The notes beneath the pieces were generated by a model that saw only the letters and a program-made list of their open reading frames with translations, made no database searches and was not told where the DNA came from. From Bagarius yarrelli (lineage: Eukaryota > Chordata > Actinopteri > Siluriformes > Sisoridae): 64,000 nucleotides of DNA. The translations under genes and the position numbers were made by a program. The DNA lies in contig VCAZ01000041.1 of the NCBI GenBank assembly GCA_005784505.1, positions 2,490,001-2,554,000 of the forward strand, written 5' to 3'. The first letter of the stretch is position 1. Every line of letters starts with the position of its first letter. Positions 34,501 through 44,793 of the stretch are shown here, piece by piece.

Positions 34501-36568
34501 ATGTTTGAGGCCCGGCTGGTTCAAGGCTCCATCCTAAAGAAGGTGCTGGAAGCACTGAAGGATCTGATCACCGAGGCGTGCTGGGATGTGAGCTCGTCGG
34601 GAATCTCGCTTCAGAGTATGGACTCGTCTCATGTGTCTCTGGTGCAGCTCACACTGCGCAGTGACGGCTTCGACTCGTACCGCTGCGACAGGAACCTCGC
34701 CATGGGGGTCAACCTTAGCAGGTCAGATTAAAAGATTAAATCTTGTCTGGTGATGCTGTCTAAAATTTGTACAACGTGAAAATTTTAGCGCAAAGTTACT
34801 TAACGTTAACGTTTTGTGCCTTTTTTAATCATGGCCGACATGTTCTTGCATGCCCGTGACGTACTTTAAGTTATCTAACAGCTTTAAAGCTCAGGTTTTA
34901 CTGTACATATTTGCATATTACGCGTGATTTAACATTTTCTGCTTTAGTGTTGGTTTTCCAGATGTTTACTACTTTTTTCCCCCCCAAAAAAATCGTAAAT
35001 CCCCGCGCATCATTTTTTTGGGTTTGATGTGCGTGTGACGTCATTTTCGCGCGCAGACTCGCTGTTGGCGGGAAAACTTAACTCCCGCGCTATGGACTTG
35101 GCTCAGCTTTGTTGCCAACCTTTTGCAAGCAGAAAGTCTACTTAAGTATTCAATAATCAGATATTTGTTAATGGCCGCCATTTGCTTCAACTATGACTTC
35201 GTAATTATTCTTGTCAACTTGAAATAAAAAATAAATTGCATTTATTTTGTTAATTTGCTTAACATTCCTTCATCTTCATGTTCACCATGACAATTCAACT
35301 GAAATTAAATTTATTTCTATTCTAACTATTAAGATAAACTAGTTTAAACTGCCCTGTTTCTAAACTTTTACTGACAATTCGATAAAGCAACTTTTTTTTG
35401 AAAAGTGATCTTGTCATCAAACTACATTTAACTTAAACGTTGTGTTGCGCAGTTACAGCTCTGATTGATTTTAGTGTTGTATTTCTAATATGATGATTTC
35501 CTTATTTTTTAGTATGTCCAAAATCCTGAAGTGTGCTGGAAATGAGGACATTATCACACTGAGAGCAGAAGACAATGCAGACTCACTGGCTCTGGTTTTC
35601 GAGACCCTTAGTGAGTCTAGTAACATTACTTGTCCAGTTTTCTTTTTTCTTATGTTTTATTGCCTGGACAAATTGTCTAAAACTGGTATCTTGTGCATAC
35701 TTTCAGATCAGGAGAAAGTCTCAGATTATGAGATGAAGTTGATGGACTTGGATGTGGAGCAGCTTGGAATTCCAGTAAGCGTTGATTGATGCACATTTCA
35801 TATTTCCAACACTTTTGTGATTGTATGGGAACGGATGGAATAATGTGATCACTTTACATTGCAAGTTGTTTTTTTTTTTCTTTATAGGAGCAGGAGTACA
35901 GTTGTGTGGTAAAGATGCCGTCTGGTGAATTTGCCCGTATTTGCCGGGATCTGTCCCAGATTGGAGATGCTGTTATGATCTCCTGCGCTAAAGATGGAGT
36001 AAAGTTTTCAGCCAGTGGTGAACTGGGAACTGGAAACATCAAACTGTCCCAGACCAGCAATGTGGACAAAGAAGATGAGGCTGTAAGAGTCTTTTAGACA
36101 AATCTATATACCTACATATGGAGGGTTTTTTACAATGCTTATATCTGACACATTATCATTTTCTGTCAAATTAGGTAACCATTGAAATGAATGAACCTGT
36201 CCAGCTCATCTTTGCGTTGAACTACTTGAACTTCTTCACCAAGGCCACTCCTTTATCCAAGACAGTCACTCTGAGCATGTCTGCAGATATTCCACTCGGT
36301 AAGAGAGACATTTAATTGTAACGGTTTTACATGATCACATGTAGAAACCCTGCGGTCAAATCTCAGTTCTGTTTATAAAGACAACTATGAATTGCACTTC
36401 TCTGCATCATATGCAAACATTATTTAAACTTTAGTTTAATTTTTAATTTAGCCAGTGTTTAACTATTTTCTTTCGCTCCCCTTTCTTTCAGTGGTGGAGT
36501 ATAAGATTGCAGATATGGGTCACATCAAGTACTATCTAGCTCCTAAAATCGACGAGGAGTCGTCATAA
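34501..36568 (+). CDS. pcna: Proliferating cell nuclear antigen (sliding clamp)
   Basis: Homotrimeric DNA clamp that tethers DNA polymerase delta and many repair proteins in the nucleus. Six coding exons: 34501-34721, 35513-35610, 35707-35774, 35888-36082, 36175-36298 and 36492-36568. Their lengths (221, 98, 68, 195, 124, 77) are those of vertebrate PCNA genes, with clean AG/GT borders. The product is 260 residues, against 261 in human, and starts [20 protein letters not shown]. The central loop region [11 protein letters not shown], the interdomain connecting loop ([12 protein letters not shown]), and the ubiquitin/SUMO acceptor Lys164 in SCAKDGVKF are all present. The C-terminus [10 protein letters not shown] is one residue shorter than in human. 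Nothing suggests a pseudogene: it has introns, no stops and near-complete identity. Intron 1 carries CRE and E2F-type motifs. Confidence 0.98.
35036..35076 (+). promoter_or_regulatory. pcna: CRE plus two E2F-type sites in pcna intron 1
   Basis: TGACGTCA (perfect CRE palindrome) at 35036-35043 is followed directly by TTTTCGCGC at 35044-35052 and TTGGCGGGAAAA at 35065-35076. Both of the latter fit the E2F consensus TTTSSCGC or its extended form. A GC-rich actcccgcgc follows at 35081-35090. E2F and ATF/CREB control of PCNA is established in mammals; use of these particular copies is inferred. Confidence 0.6.
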
Positions 36569-36872
36569 ATTCTTGCATCCACTTCAGCCTCAACTATGCC
36601 TGCATAACTGGTACATAACTGGCAGTTCCATAACTCACAAATTAGAAAACAAACATCAGACTGTCCAAACAGCGAAGCTCACATCTGTGGGATAATTCAG
36701 TCTTTTTTTTTTTCTTTTTTTTTTTTTGTATTTGTCCCCTTTTCTTGTCGATTCTCACTTCGATCTGCCTCTTCAAGCACTAGGAGTTTGTCCATCCTCA
36801 TTCCAATATTTTTGTAGATAAAAAAAAAATCTGTAAATATGCCAATTTGGTCTTTTCATTCTGTTACCCATT

Positions 36873-36878
36873 AATAAA
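36873..36878 (+). promoter_or_regulatory. pcna: pcna polyadenylation signal
   Basis: AATAAA about 305 bases after the stop codon, followed by a GT/T-rich stretch (ttttgtgatgtg). The 3' UTR contains long T-runs near 36702-36727. Confidence 0.75.
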
Positions 36879-37109
36879 CATTTTGTGATGTGTAAAGATC
36901 TCTTTAGGTTTTTGTTCTTGAATTGTTAAATTGTCTGCAATAAGTTTCTTAGGTTTATAATCTTTGCTGCTGTCCGGGTTTACTGGTGAGATTCATTGTT
37001 GCACAAATAAAGGCAGTCAGGAGGTTATAGGTACAAGTAAGTTTTTACTATCAATCTGCTGTCATAGCTTGATTGTTATAGATATTAACCCACTGATGTT
37101 TGATATAAA

Positions 37110-37175
37110 CATCAAACCCACTATCTTAACCACGAAGCTGGCCAGATACTTGCACAACCTATTAAATACCCTATT
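37110..37175 (-). pseudogene. Outlying relic B (tRNA-Ser-like)
   Basis: 'atcaaacccactatcttaac' then 'cacgaagctggccagatact' matches relic B of the array units. It lies 230 bases after the pcna poly(A) signal and marks the left limit of array homology. Confidence 0.5.
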
Positions 37176-37499
37176 GTACATTTGATCATCTAAGGTGATC
37201 TTAATTAGGGTTCAAAGCTGCATAAAATGGACCCATTGAATTTCATTACCACTCTGATAATTACTTCTAGATATTACAAGGAGTAACTAATGTATTTTCT
37301 TAGTTAATTGGAAGTCAGACACAGAGAATTTGGTCACAAATGTAACCTAGACTACAGGTTTGTCTTGGACATTAATTGGTCCCAATAATACATTTTCTCA
37401 TGAAAATGTCAAGAACAGTTCTTCAGCAGGCCCAAATGGAGATATAATTTTTTGCCTAAAGACTTCTCACAGTGACCAAACTAAAGCTGCTCTTATTGA

Positions 37500-37590
37500 A
37501 AGCAGGGTTTAAACCTGCATCTACAACCCCCTTTAGATGTTAAGACCACCTCCATAACCAGTCAGATATCATGCCTTTTTTAGAGTGACA
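37500..37590 (-). pseudogene. Outlying relic C (tRNA-Ser-like)
   Basis: 'gcagggtttaaacctgcatc' resembles the T-arm of the UGA genes, and 'ccacctccataaccagtcag' matches relic C of the array. It is more complete than the inner relic C copies because the T-arm part is still visible. Confidence 0.45.
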
Positions 37591-37713
37591 TTCTTACATG
37601 ATCAGTAGAAATCTACTGCGTTTTCTAACTTTGTTCAGTTAAATCAGGGGGTCACTTTTCCAATCTTGTTCTTTGAAACCACACTTCATTGTTGGGAGAA
37701 GCAGCATTAAAGG

Positions 37714-37791
37714 GAGAACAGGATTCAAACCTGCGAGGGGAAACCCTATTGGATTTCAAGTCGAACCCCATAACCACTCGGCCATCACAGC
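37714..37791 (-). pseudogene. Edge tRNA-Ser pseudogene in the CGA slot, with UGA anticodon
   Basis: The flanks (cttcattgttgg before, cagcagg after) are those of the CGA genes, but the anticodon loop reads ctTGAaa (UGA) on the - strand. The 3' half of the acceptor stem is lost and the anticodon and D arms have substitutions. Confidence 0.75.
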
Positions 37792-37859
37792 AGGTGATAT
37801 TGGCTTTTCCTTTATTCCTTCTCAGATTTGTGTAAACAATGACTACCAAAACATCTTTC

Positions 37860-37921
37860 ACTGTTCAGACCTGCATGGGGTCATTCCATCATATTTTTTA
37901 AGCCTGGCTGGCCTTAACTTT
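37860..37921 (-). pseudogene. Outlying relic D (tRNA-Ser-like)
   Basis: 'tgttcagacctgcatggggt', then 'taagcctggctggccttaac', matches relic D of the inner units with several substitutions. Confidence 0.5.
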
Positions 37922-37994
37922 GAGCAGGGTTAAAATGATTTTGCGGAATACACATCGGATTGCAAGATGCACGCCATAACTATTGTGGCTTGCG
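37922..37994 (-). pseudogene. Relic A (decayed tRNA-Ser), first copy
   Basis: 'gagcagggttaaaatgattt', then 'gcacgccataactattgtgg' and cttgcg, can be aligned arm by arm with the UGA gene that follows 84 bases later (gagcagggttcgaa, aacgccttaaccactcggcc, atcgcag). The variable arm and anticodon loop are destroyed. Equivalent copies occur in every unit. Confidence 0.6.
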
Positions 37995-38077
37995 AACAAT
38001 CGAATTGTCGAAGTATCTCATTTTTATTCACATTTCTTAAAACTTTGAACTGCTGATGGCACTGGTTTTAAAGGAAC

Positions 38078-38159
38078 CGCTGCGAGCAGGGTTCGAACCT
38101 GCGCGGGGAAACCCCATTGGATTTCAAGTCCAACGCCTTAACCACTCGGCCATCGCAGC
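38078..38159 (-). tRNA. tRNA-Ser(UGA) copy 1
   Basis: 82 nt, class II tRNA. The 5' acceptor strand is GCTGCGA and pairs with TCGCAGC at the 3' end. The A box is TGGCCGAGTGG, the anticodon loop cTTGAaa (anticodon TGA), the long variable arm TGGGGTTTCCCC, and the B box GGTTCGAACCC. All stems pair. It reads UCA codons. Confidence 0.97.
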
Positions 38160-38224
38160 ACTTTTTGACGGGTTTCTCTCAGCCCACTTGTTTGGCGCAA
38201 ATGGCCGCCAAAACTTCTATTACT

Positions 38225-38290
38225 GACACTGAGGGTTGGATTTCAAACCCACTGCCTTAACCACAAAACCGGCCAGATACTTGCAAAACC
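38225..38290 (-). pseudogene. Relic B (decayed tRNA-Ser), inner type copy
   Basis: 'ggttggatttcaaacccact' then 'gccttaaccacaaaaccggc' keeps the anticodon arm and D arm of the UGA gene in order, but both ends are lost. It is repeated after every UGA gene in the array. Confidence 0.6.
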
Positions 38291-38327
38291 CATAAAATAC
38301 TCCATCATACATTTGATCATCTAAGGT

Positions 38328-38370
38328 GACCCGGAAAAAGACCACCTCCATAACCAGTCAGCTATCATGC
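38328..38370 (-). pseudogene. Relic C (tRNA-Ser D/anticodon arm remnant)
   Basis: 'aagaccacctccataaccag' then 'tcagctatcatgcc' aligns with 'aagtccaacgccttaaccac' and 'tcggccatcgcagc' of the UGA gene at roughly two of three positions. It is present once per unit. Confidence 0.5.
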
Positions 38371-38584
38371 CTTTAATAGTGTGACCTGTGTTTTTTTCTA
38401 ACTTTGTTCAGTTAAATCAGGTGTCACCACCCTTAGTCCTAGAGGTGCAGAGTTAGGCAAAGTTTAGTTCCAACCTCTACCGAAATCCAACACAGATATT
38501 GTTAATCAACGCTTACTGAGGCGTTTACCAATCTTGTTTTTCGAAACCACACTTCATTGTTGGTAGAAGGAGCGTTAAAGGCGA

Positions 38585-38666
38585 CGCTGTGAACAGGATT
38601 CGAACCTGTGAGGGGAAACCCCATTGGATTTCGAGTCCAACGCCTTAACCACTCGGCCATCACAGC
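38585..38666 (-). tRNA. tRNA-Ser(CGA) copy 1
   Basis: 82 nt. The acceptor is GCTGTGA/TCACAGC, the anticodon loop cTCGAaa (anticodon CGA), the variable arm TGGGGTTTCCCCTCA, and the B box GGTTCGAATCC. All stems pair. It reads UCG codons. This is the reference CGA sequence for the array. Confidence 0.97.
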
Positions 38667-38733
38667 AGGAGACGATTGCGTTTTCTTAATTCCTCCTCAC
38701 GTTGGTGTAAACAATGGCTGGCAAACCTTCCAT

Positions 38734-38811
38734 CGCTGTTCAGACCTGCATGGGGTCATCCCATCATGTTTTTTGTAAGTCCGGCTGGCCTTAACCACAG
38801 TTCATCGCAGC
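38734..38811 (-). pseudogene. Relic D (decayed full-length tRNA-Ser)
   Basis: It starts cgctgttcagacctgcatgg and ends ttaaccacagttcatcgcag plus c. Over 78 bases it follows the order acceptor, T arm, variable arm, anticodon arm, D arm, acceptor of the CGA gene, with 'aagtccggctggccttaacc' in place of 'gagtccaacgccttaacc'. No functional cloverleaf remains. It is repeated in every full unit. Confidence 0.6.
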
Positions 38812-39403
38812 TGCTGTTCTGATTTTACTGCCGAGCGGGTCTTCGGGAGTAGACGTCTGCAGGGAAATTTACAGTGAGAAACCTTTCCTTTTTAGAAATG
38901 GAATACACGTGTTACCGATTTATGGTCAGGAGCCTTTAACTAATGACTAAGGATATTTTGGTTGTATACAACCACCTATCAGTGGTGTTTTAGAGGGTTG
39001 AAATCTGTGTAGTGAATCCTCTCAGAATTGGTGTCAGTGACCCTAAACCTTGAGTCTTTAGTGCTGGCTGTTTTAACTGGTTGAATAATATCCACAACCA
39101 TTGTTGCCGTGCTTAGGGTTTAGTAGCAATCTAATGTGCTTTCCAATTAGGACTAACTAAACAAAGTCTTGCTAGGTGTGCTTGAAACTTACAAGCAGTT
39201 GTGCTGAGGTAAATCCATAAGCTCTGCACGACATGTCCCTTTACACTGTGAGCAGGGTTAAAATACGTGTGCGGAAGACGCAACGGCTTCCAAGGTCCAC
39301 GGCTTAACCATTGTGACTTGAGAACAATCGAATTGTGGAAGCATCTCATTTTTATTCACATTTCCTAAAACTTCATCGCTGGTGGAACTGGTTTTAAAGG
39401 AAC

Positions 39404-39485
39404 CGCTGCGAGCAGGGTTTGAACCTGCGCGGGGAAACCCCATTGGATTTCAAGTCCAACGCCTTAACCACTCGGCCATCGCAGC
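39404..39485 (-). tRNA. tRNA-Ser(UGA) copy 2
   Basis: 82 nt and intact. The only difference from copy 1 is A for G in the T loop (B box GGTTCAAACCC), which is an allowed purine at that position. Most inner UGA copies share this variant. Confidence 0.97.
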
Positions 39486-39934
39486 ACTTTTTGACGGGTT
39501 TCTCTCAGCCCGCTTGTTTGGCGCAAATGGCCGCCAAAACTTCTATTACTGACACTGAGGGTTGGATTTCAAACCCACTGCCTTAACCACAAAACCGGCC
39601 AGATACTTGCAAAACCCACAAAATACTCCATCATACATTTGATCATCTAAGGTGACCCGGAAAAAGACCACCTCCATAACCAGTCAGCTATCATGCCTTT
39701 AATAGTGTGACCTTCTGACAGGCTCAGTAGAAATCTACTGTGTTTTTCTAACTTTGTTCAGTTAAATCAGGTGTCACCACCCTTAGTCCTAGAGGTGCAG
39801 AGTTAGGCAAAGTTTAGTTCCAACCTCTACCGAAATCCAACACAGATATTGTTAATCAACGCTTACTGAGGCGTTTACCAATCTTGTTTTTCGAAACCAC
39901 ACTTCATTGTTGGTAGAAGGAGCGTTAAAGGCGA

Positions 39935-40016
39935 CGCTGTGAACAGGATTCGAACCTGTGAGGGGAAACCCCATTGGATTTCGAGTCCAACGCCTTAACC
40001 ACTCGGCCATCACAGC
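39935..40016 (-). tRNA. tRNA-Ser(CGA) copy 2
   Basis: 82 nt, identical in the gene to CGA copy 1. The surrounding unit is also nearly identical to that around copy 1, apart from a short segment after relic C (ttctgacaggctc) that the first unit lacks. Confidence 0.97.
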
Positions 40017-40755
40017 AGGAGACGATTGCGTTTTCTTAATTCCTCCTCACGTTGGTGTAAACAATGGCTGGCAAACCGTCCATCGCTGTTCAGACCTGCA
40101 TGGGGTCATCCCATCATGTTTTTTGTAAGTCCGGCTGGCCTTAACCACAGTTCATCGCAGCTGCTGTTCTGATTTTACTGCCGAGCGGGTCTTCGGGAGT
40201 AGACGTCTGCAGGGAAATTTACAGTGAGAAACCTTTCCTTTTTAGAAATGGAATACACGTGTTACCGATTTATGGTCAGGAGCCTTTAACTAATGACTAA
40301 GGATATTTTGGTTGTATACAACCACCTATCAGTGGTGTTTTAGAGGGTTGAAATCTGTGTAGTGAATCCTCTCAGAATTGGTGTCAGTGACCCTAAACCT
40401 TGAGTCTTTAGTGCTGGCTGTTTTAACTGGTTGAATAATATCCACAACCATTGTTGCCGTGCTTAGGGTTTAGTAGCAATCTAATGTGCTTTCCAATTAG
40501 GACTAACTGGAACAAAGTCTTGCTAGGTGTGCTTGAAACTTACAAGCAGTTGTGCTGAGGTAAATCCATAAGCTCTGCACGACAATGTCCCTTTACACTG
40601 TGAGCAGGGTTAAATACGTGTGCGGAATACGCATCGGATAGCAAGGTCCACGGCTTAACCATTGTGACTTGCGAACAAATCGAATTGTGGAAGCATCTCA
40701 TTTTTATTCACACTTCTTAAAACTTCATCGCTGGTGGCACTGGTTTTAAAGGAAC

Positions 40756-40837
40756 CGCTGCGAGCAGGGTTCGAACCTGCGCGGGGAAACCCCATTGGAG
40801 TTTCAAGTCCAACGCCTTACCACTCGGCCATCGCAGC
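40756..40837 (-). tRNA. tRNA-Ser(UGA) copy 3, damaged
   Basis: An extra base next to the anticodon loop (ttggagtttcaag on +) and a missing A in the D loop (gccttaccactc). The neighbouring 600 bases also have several one-base indels compared with other units, so assembly error is as likely as real damage. Confidence 0.7.
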
Positions 40838-41288
40838 ACATTTTGTTGGGCTTCTCTCAGCCCACTTGTTTGGAGCAAATGGCTGCCAAACCTTCTATTA
40901 CTGATACTGAGGGTTGGATTTCAAACCCACTGCCTTAAACCACAAAACCGGCCAGATACTTGCAAAACCCATAAAATACTCCATCATACATTTGATCATC
41001 TAAGGTGACCCGGAAAAGACCACCTCCATAACCAGTCAGCTATCATGCCTTTAAAGAGGTGACCTTCTGACAGGCTCATTAAGAATCTACTGTGTTTTCT
41101 AACTTTGTTCAGTTAAATCAGGGTGTCACCACCCTTAGTCCTAGAGGTGCAGAGTTAGGCAAAGTTTAAGTTCCAACCTCCACCGAAATCCAGTACAGGT
41201 ATTGGCTAATCAACGCTTACTGAGGCGTTTACCAATCTTGTTTTCCAAACCACACTTCATTGTTGGTAGAAGGAGGCGTTAAAGGCGA

Positions 41289-41370
41289 CGCTGTGACAGG
41301 ATTCGAACCTGTGAGGGGAAACCCCATTGGATTTTCGAGTCCAACGCCTTAACCACTCGGCCATCACAGC
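41289..41370 (-). tRNA. tRNA-Ser(CGA) copy 3, damaged
   Basis: One base is missing at the T-stem/acceptor junction (gtgacagg on +) and one T is added in the anticodon loop (gattttcgag). It lies in the same indel-rich unit as UGA copy 3. Confidence 0.7.
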
Positions 41371-42102
41371 AGGAGACGATTGCGTTTTCTTAATTCCTCC
41401 TCACGTTGGTGTAAACAATGGCTGGCAAACCTTCCATCGCTGTTCAGACCTGCATGGGGTCATCCCATCATGTTTTTTGTAAGTCCGGCTGGCCTTAACC
41501 CACAGTTCATCGCAGCTGCTCTTCTGATTTTACTGCCGAGCGGGTCTTCGGTGAGTAGACGTCTGCAGGGAAAATTTACAGTGAGAAACCCTTTCCTTTG
41601 TAGAAATGGAATACCGTGTTACCGATTTATGGTCAGGAGCCTTTAACTAATGACTAAGGATATTTTGGTTGTATACAACCACCTATCAGTGGTGTTTTAG
41701 AGGGTTGAAATCTGTGTAGTGAATCCTCTCAGAATTGGTGTCAGTGACCCTAAACCTTGAGTCTTTAGTGCTGGCTGTTTTAACTGGTTGAATAATATCC
41801 ACAACCATTGTTGCCGTGCTTAGGGTTTAGTAGCAATCTAATGTGCTTTCCAATTAGGACTAACTAAACAAAGTCTTGCTAGGTGGTGCTTGAAACTTAC
41901 AAGCCAGTTTTTGCTGAGGTAATCCATAAGCTCTGCACGACATGTCCCTTTACACTGTGAGCAGGGTTAAAATACGTGTGCGGAAGGTCCAAGGTCCACG
42001 GCTTAACCATTGTGACTTGAGAACAATCGAATTGTGGAAGCATCTCATTTTTATTCACATTTCCTAAAACTTCATCGCTGGTGGAACTGGTTTTAAAGGA
42101 AC

Positions 42103-42184
42103 CGCTGCGAGCAGGGTTTGAACCTGCGCGGGGAAACCCCATTGGATTTCAAGTCCAACGCCTTAACCACTCGGCCATCGCAGC
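42103..42184 (-). tRNA. tRNA-Ser(UGA) copy 4
   Basis: 82 nt, intact, with the GGTTCAAACCC B box. Same gene sequence as copy 2. Confidence 0.97.
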
Positions 42185-42609
42185 ACTTTTTGACGGGTTT
42201 CTCTCAGCCCGCTTGTTTGGCGCAAATGGCCGCCAAAACTTCTATTACTGACACTGAGGGTTGGATTTCAAACCCACTGCCTTAACCACAAAACCGGCCA
42301 GATACTTGCAAAACCCACAAAATACTCCATCATACATTTGATCATCTAAGGTGACCCGGAAAAAGACCACCTCCATAACCAGTCAGCTATCATGCCTTTA
42401 ATAGTGTGACCTGTGTTTTTTTCTAACTTTGTTCAGTTAAATCAGGTGTCACCACCCTTAGTCCTAGAGGTGCAGAGTTAGGCAAAGTTTAGTTCCAACC
42501 TCTACCGAAATCCAACACAGGTATTGCTAATCAACGCTTACTGAGGGCGTTTACCAATCTTGTTTTTCGAACCACACTTCATTGTTGGTAGAAGGAGCGT
42601 TAAAGGCGA

Positions 42610-42691
42610 CGCTGTGAACAGGATTCGAACCTGTGAGGGGAAACCCCATTGGATTTCGAGTCCAACGCCTTAACCACTCGGCCATCACAGC
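42610..42691 (-). tRNA. tRNA-Ser(CGA) copy 4
   Basis: 82 nt, intact, identical to CGA copy 1. Confidence 0.97.
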
Positions 42692-43438
42692 AGGAGACGA
42701 TTGCGTTTTCTTAATTCCTCCTCACGTTGGTGTAAACAATGGCTGGCAAACCTTCCATCGCTGTTCAGACCTGCATGGGGTCATCCCATCATGTTTTTTG
42801 TAAGTCCGGCTGGCCTTAACCACAGTTCATCGCAGCTGCTGTTCTGATTTTACTGCCGAGCGGGTCTTCGGGAGTAGACGTCTGCAGGGAAATTTACAGT
42901 GAGAAACCTTTCCTTTGTAGAAATGGAATACACACGTGTTACCGATTTATGGTCAGGAGCCTTTAACTAATGACTAAGGATATTTTGGTTGTATACAACC
43001 ACCTATCAGTGGTGTTTTAGAGGGTTGAAATCTGTGTAGTGAATCCTCTCAGAATTGGTGTCAGTGACCCTAAACCTTGAGTCTTTAGTGCTGGCTGTTT
43101 TAACTGGTTGAATAATATCCACAACCATTGTTGCCGTGCTTAGGGTTTAGTAGCAATCTAATGTGCTTTCCAATTAGGACTAACTAAACAAAGTCTTGCT
43201 AGGTGTGCTTGAAACTTACAAGCAGTTGTGCTGAGGTAAATCCATAAGCTCTGCACGACATGTCCCTTTACACTGTGAGCAGGGTTAAAATACGTGTGCG
43301 GAAGGTCTACGCATCGGCTAGTAAGGTCCACGGCTTAACCATTGTGACTTGCGAACAATCGAATTGTGGAAGCATCTCATTTTTATTCACACATTCTTAA
43401 AACTTCATCATCACTGGTGGAACTGGTTTTAAAGGAAC

Positions 43439-43520
43439 CGCTGCGAGCAGGGTTTGAACCTGCGCGGGGAAACCCCATTGGATTTCAAGTCCAACGCCTT
43501 AACCACTCGGCCATCGCAGC
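43439..43520 (-). tRNA. tRNA-Ser(UGA) copy 5
   Basis: 82 nt, intact, same as copy 2. Its 3' flank on the - strand has an extra 'atc' (cttcatcatcactgg on +), useful as a unit marker. Confidence 0.97.
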
Positions 43521-43973
43521 ACTTTTTGACGGGTTTCTCTCAGCCCGCTTGTTTGGCGCAAATGGCCGCCAAAACTTCTATTACTGACACTGAGGGTTGG
43601 ATTTCAAACCCACTGCCTTAACCACAAAACCGGCCAGATACTTGCAAAACCCACAAAATACTCCATCATACATTTGATCATCTAAGGTGACCCGGAAAAA
43701 GACCACCTCCATAACCAGTCAGCTATCATGCCTTTAATAGTGTGACCTTCTGACAGGCTCAGTAGAAATCTACTGTGTTTTCTAACTTTGTTCAGTTAAA
43801 TCAGGTGTCACCACCCTTAGTCCTAGAGGTGCAGAGTTAGGCAAAGTTTAGTTCCAACCTCTACCGAAATCCAACACAGATATTGTTAATCAACGCTTAC
43901 TGAGGCGTTTACCAATCTTGTTTTTTTTTTCGAAACCACACTTCATTGTTGGTAGAAGGAGCGTTAAAGGCGA

Positions 43974-44055
43974 CGCTGTGAACAGGATTCGAACCTGTGA
44001 GGGGAAACCCCATTGGATTTCGAGTCCAACGCCTTAACCACTCGGCCATCACAGC
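43974..44055 (-). tRNA. tRNA-Ser(CGA) copy 5
   Basis: 82 nt, intact, identical to CGA copy 1. Its downstream flank has a T-run on + expanded to about 11 (others have 5). Confidence 0.97.
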
Positions 44056-44793
44056 AGGAGACGATTGCGTTTTCTTAATTCCTCCTCACGTTGGTGTAAA
44101 CAATGGCTGGCAAACCTTCCATCGCTGTTCAGACCTGCATGGGGTCATCCCATCATGTTTTTTGTAAGTCCGGCTGGCCTTAACCACAGTTCATCGCAGC
44201 TGCTGTTCTGATTTTACTGCCGAGCGGGTCTTCGGGAGTAGACGTCTGCAGGGAAATTTACAGTGAGAAACCTTTCCTTTTTAGAAATGGAATACACGTG
44301 TTACCGATTTATGGTCAGGAGCCTTTAACTAATGACTAAGGATATTTTGGTTGTATACAACCACCTATCAGTGGTGTTTTAGAGGGTTGAAATCTGTGTA
44401 GTGAATCCTCTCAGAATTGGTGTCAGTGACCCTAAACCTTGAGTCTTTAGTGCTGGCTGTTTTAACTGGTTGAATAATATCCACAACCATTGTTGCCGTG
44501 CTTAGGGTTTAGTAGCAATCTAATGTGCTTTCCAATTAGGACTAACTAAACAAAGTCTTGCTAGGTGTGCTTGAAACTTACAAGCAGTTGTGCTGAGGTA
44601 AATCCATAAGCTCTGCACGACATGTCCCTTTACACTGTGAGCAGGGTTAAAATACGTGTGCGGAATACGCATCGGATAGCAAGGTCCACGGCTTAACCAT
44701 TGTGACTTGCGAACCAATCGAATTGTGGAAGCATCTCATTTTTATTCACACTTCTTAAAACTTCATCACTGGTGGCACTGGTTTTAAAGGAAC

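Noticed and set aside
38078..38159. Reading the UGA-anticodon genes as selenocysteine or suppressor tRNAs
   Set aside because: Anticodon UGA reads UCA (serine). Selenocysteine tRNA would need anticodon UCA and about 90 nt with a longer acceptor and D stem. The sequence is that of ordinary vertebrate tRNA-Ser(UGA).
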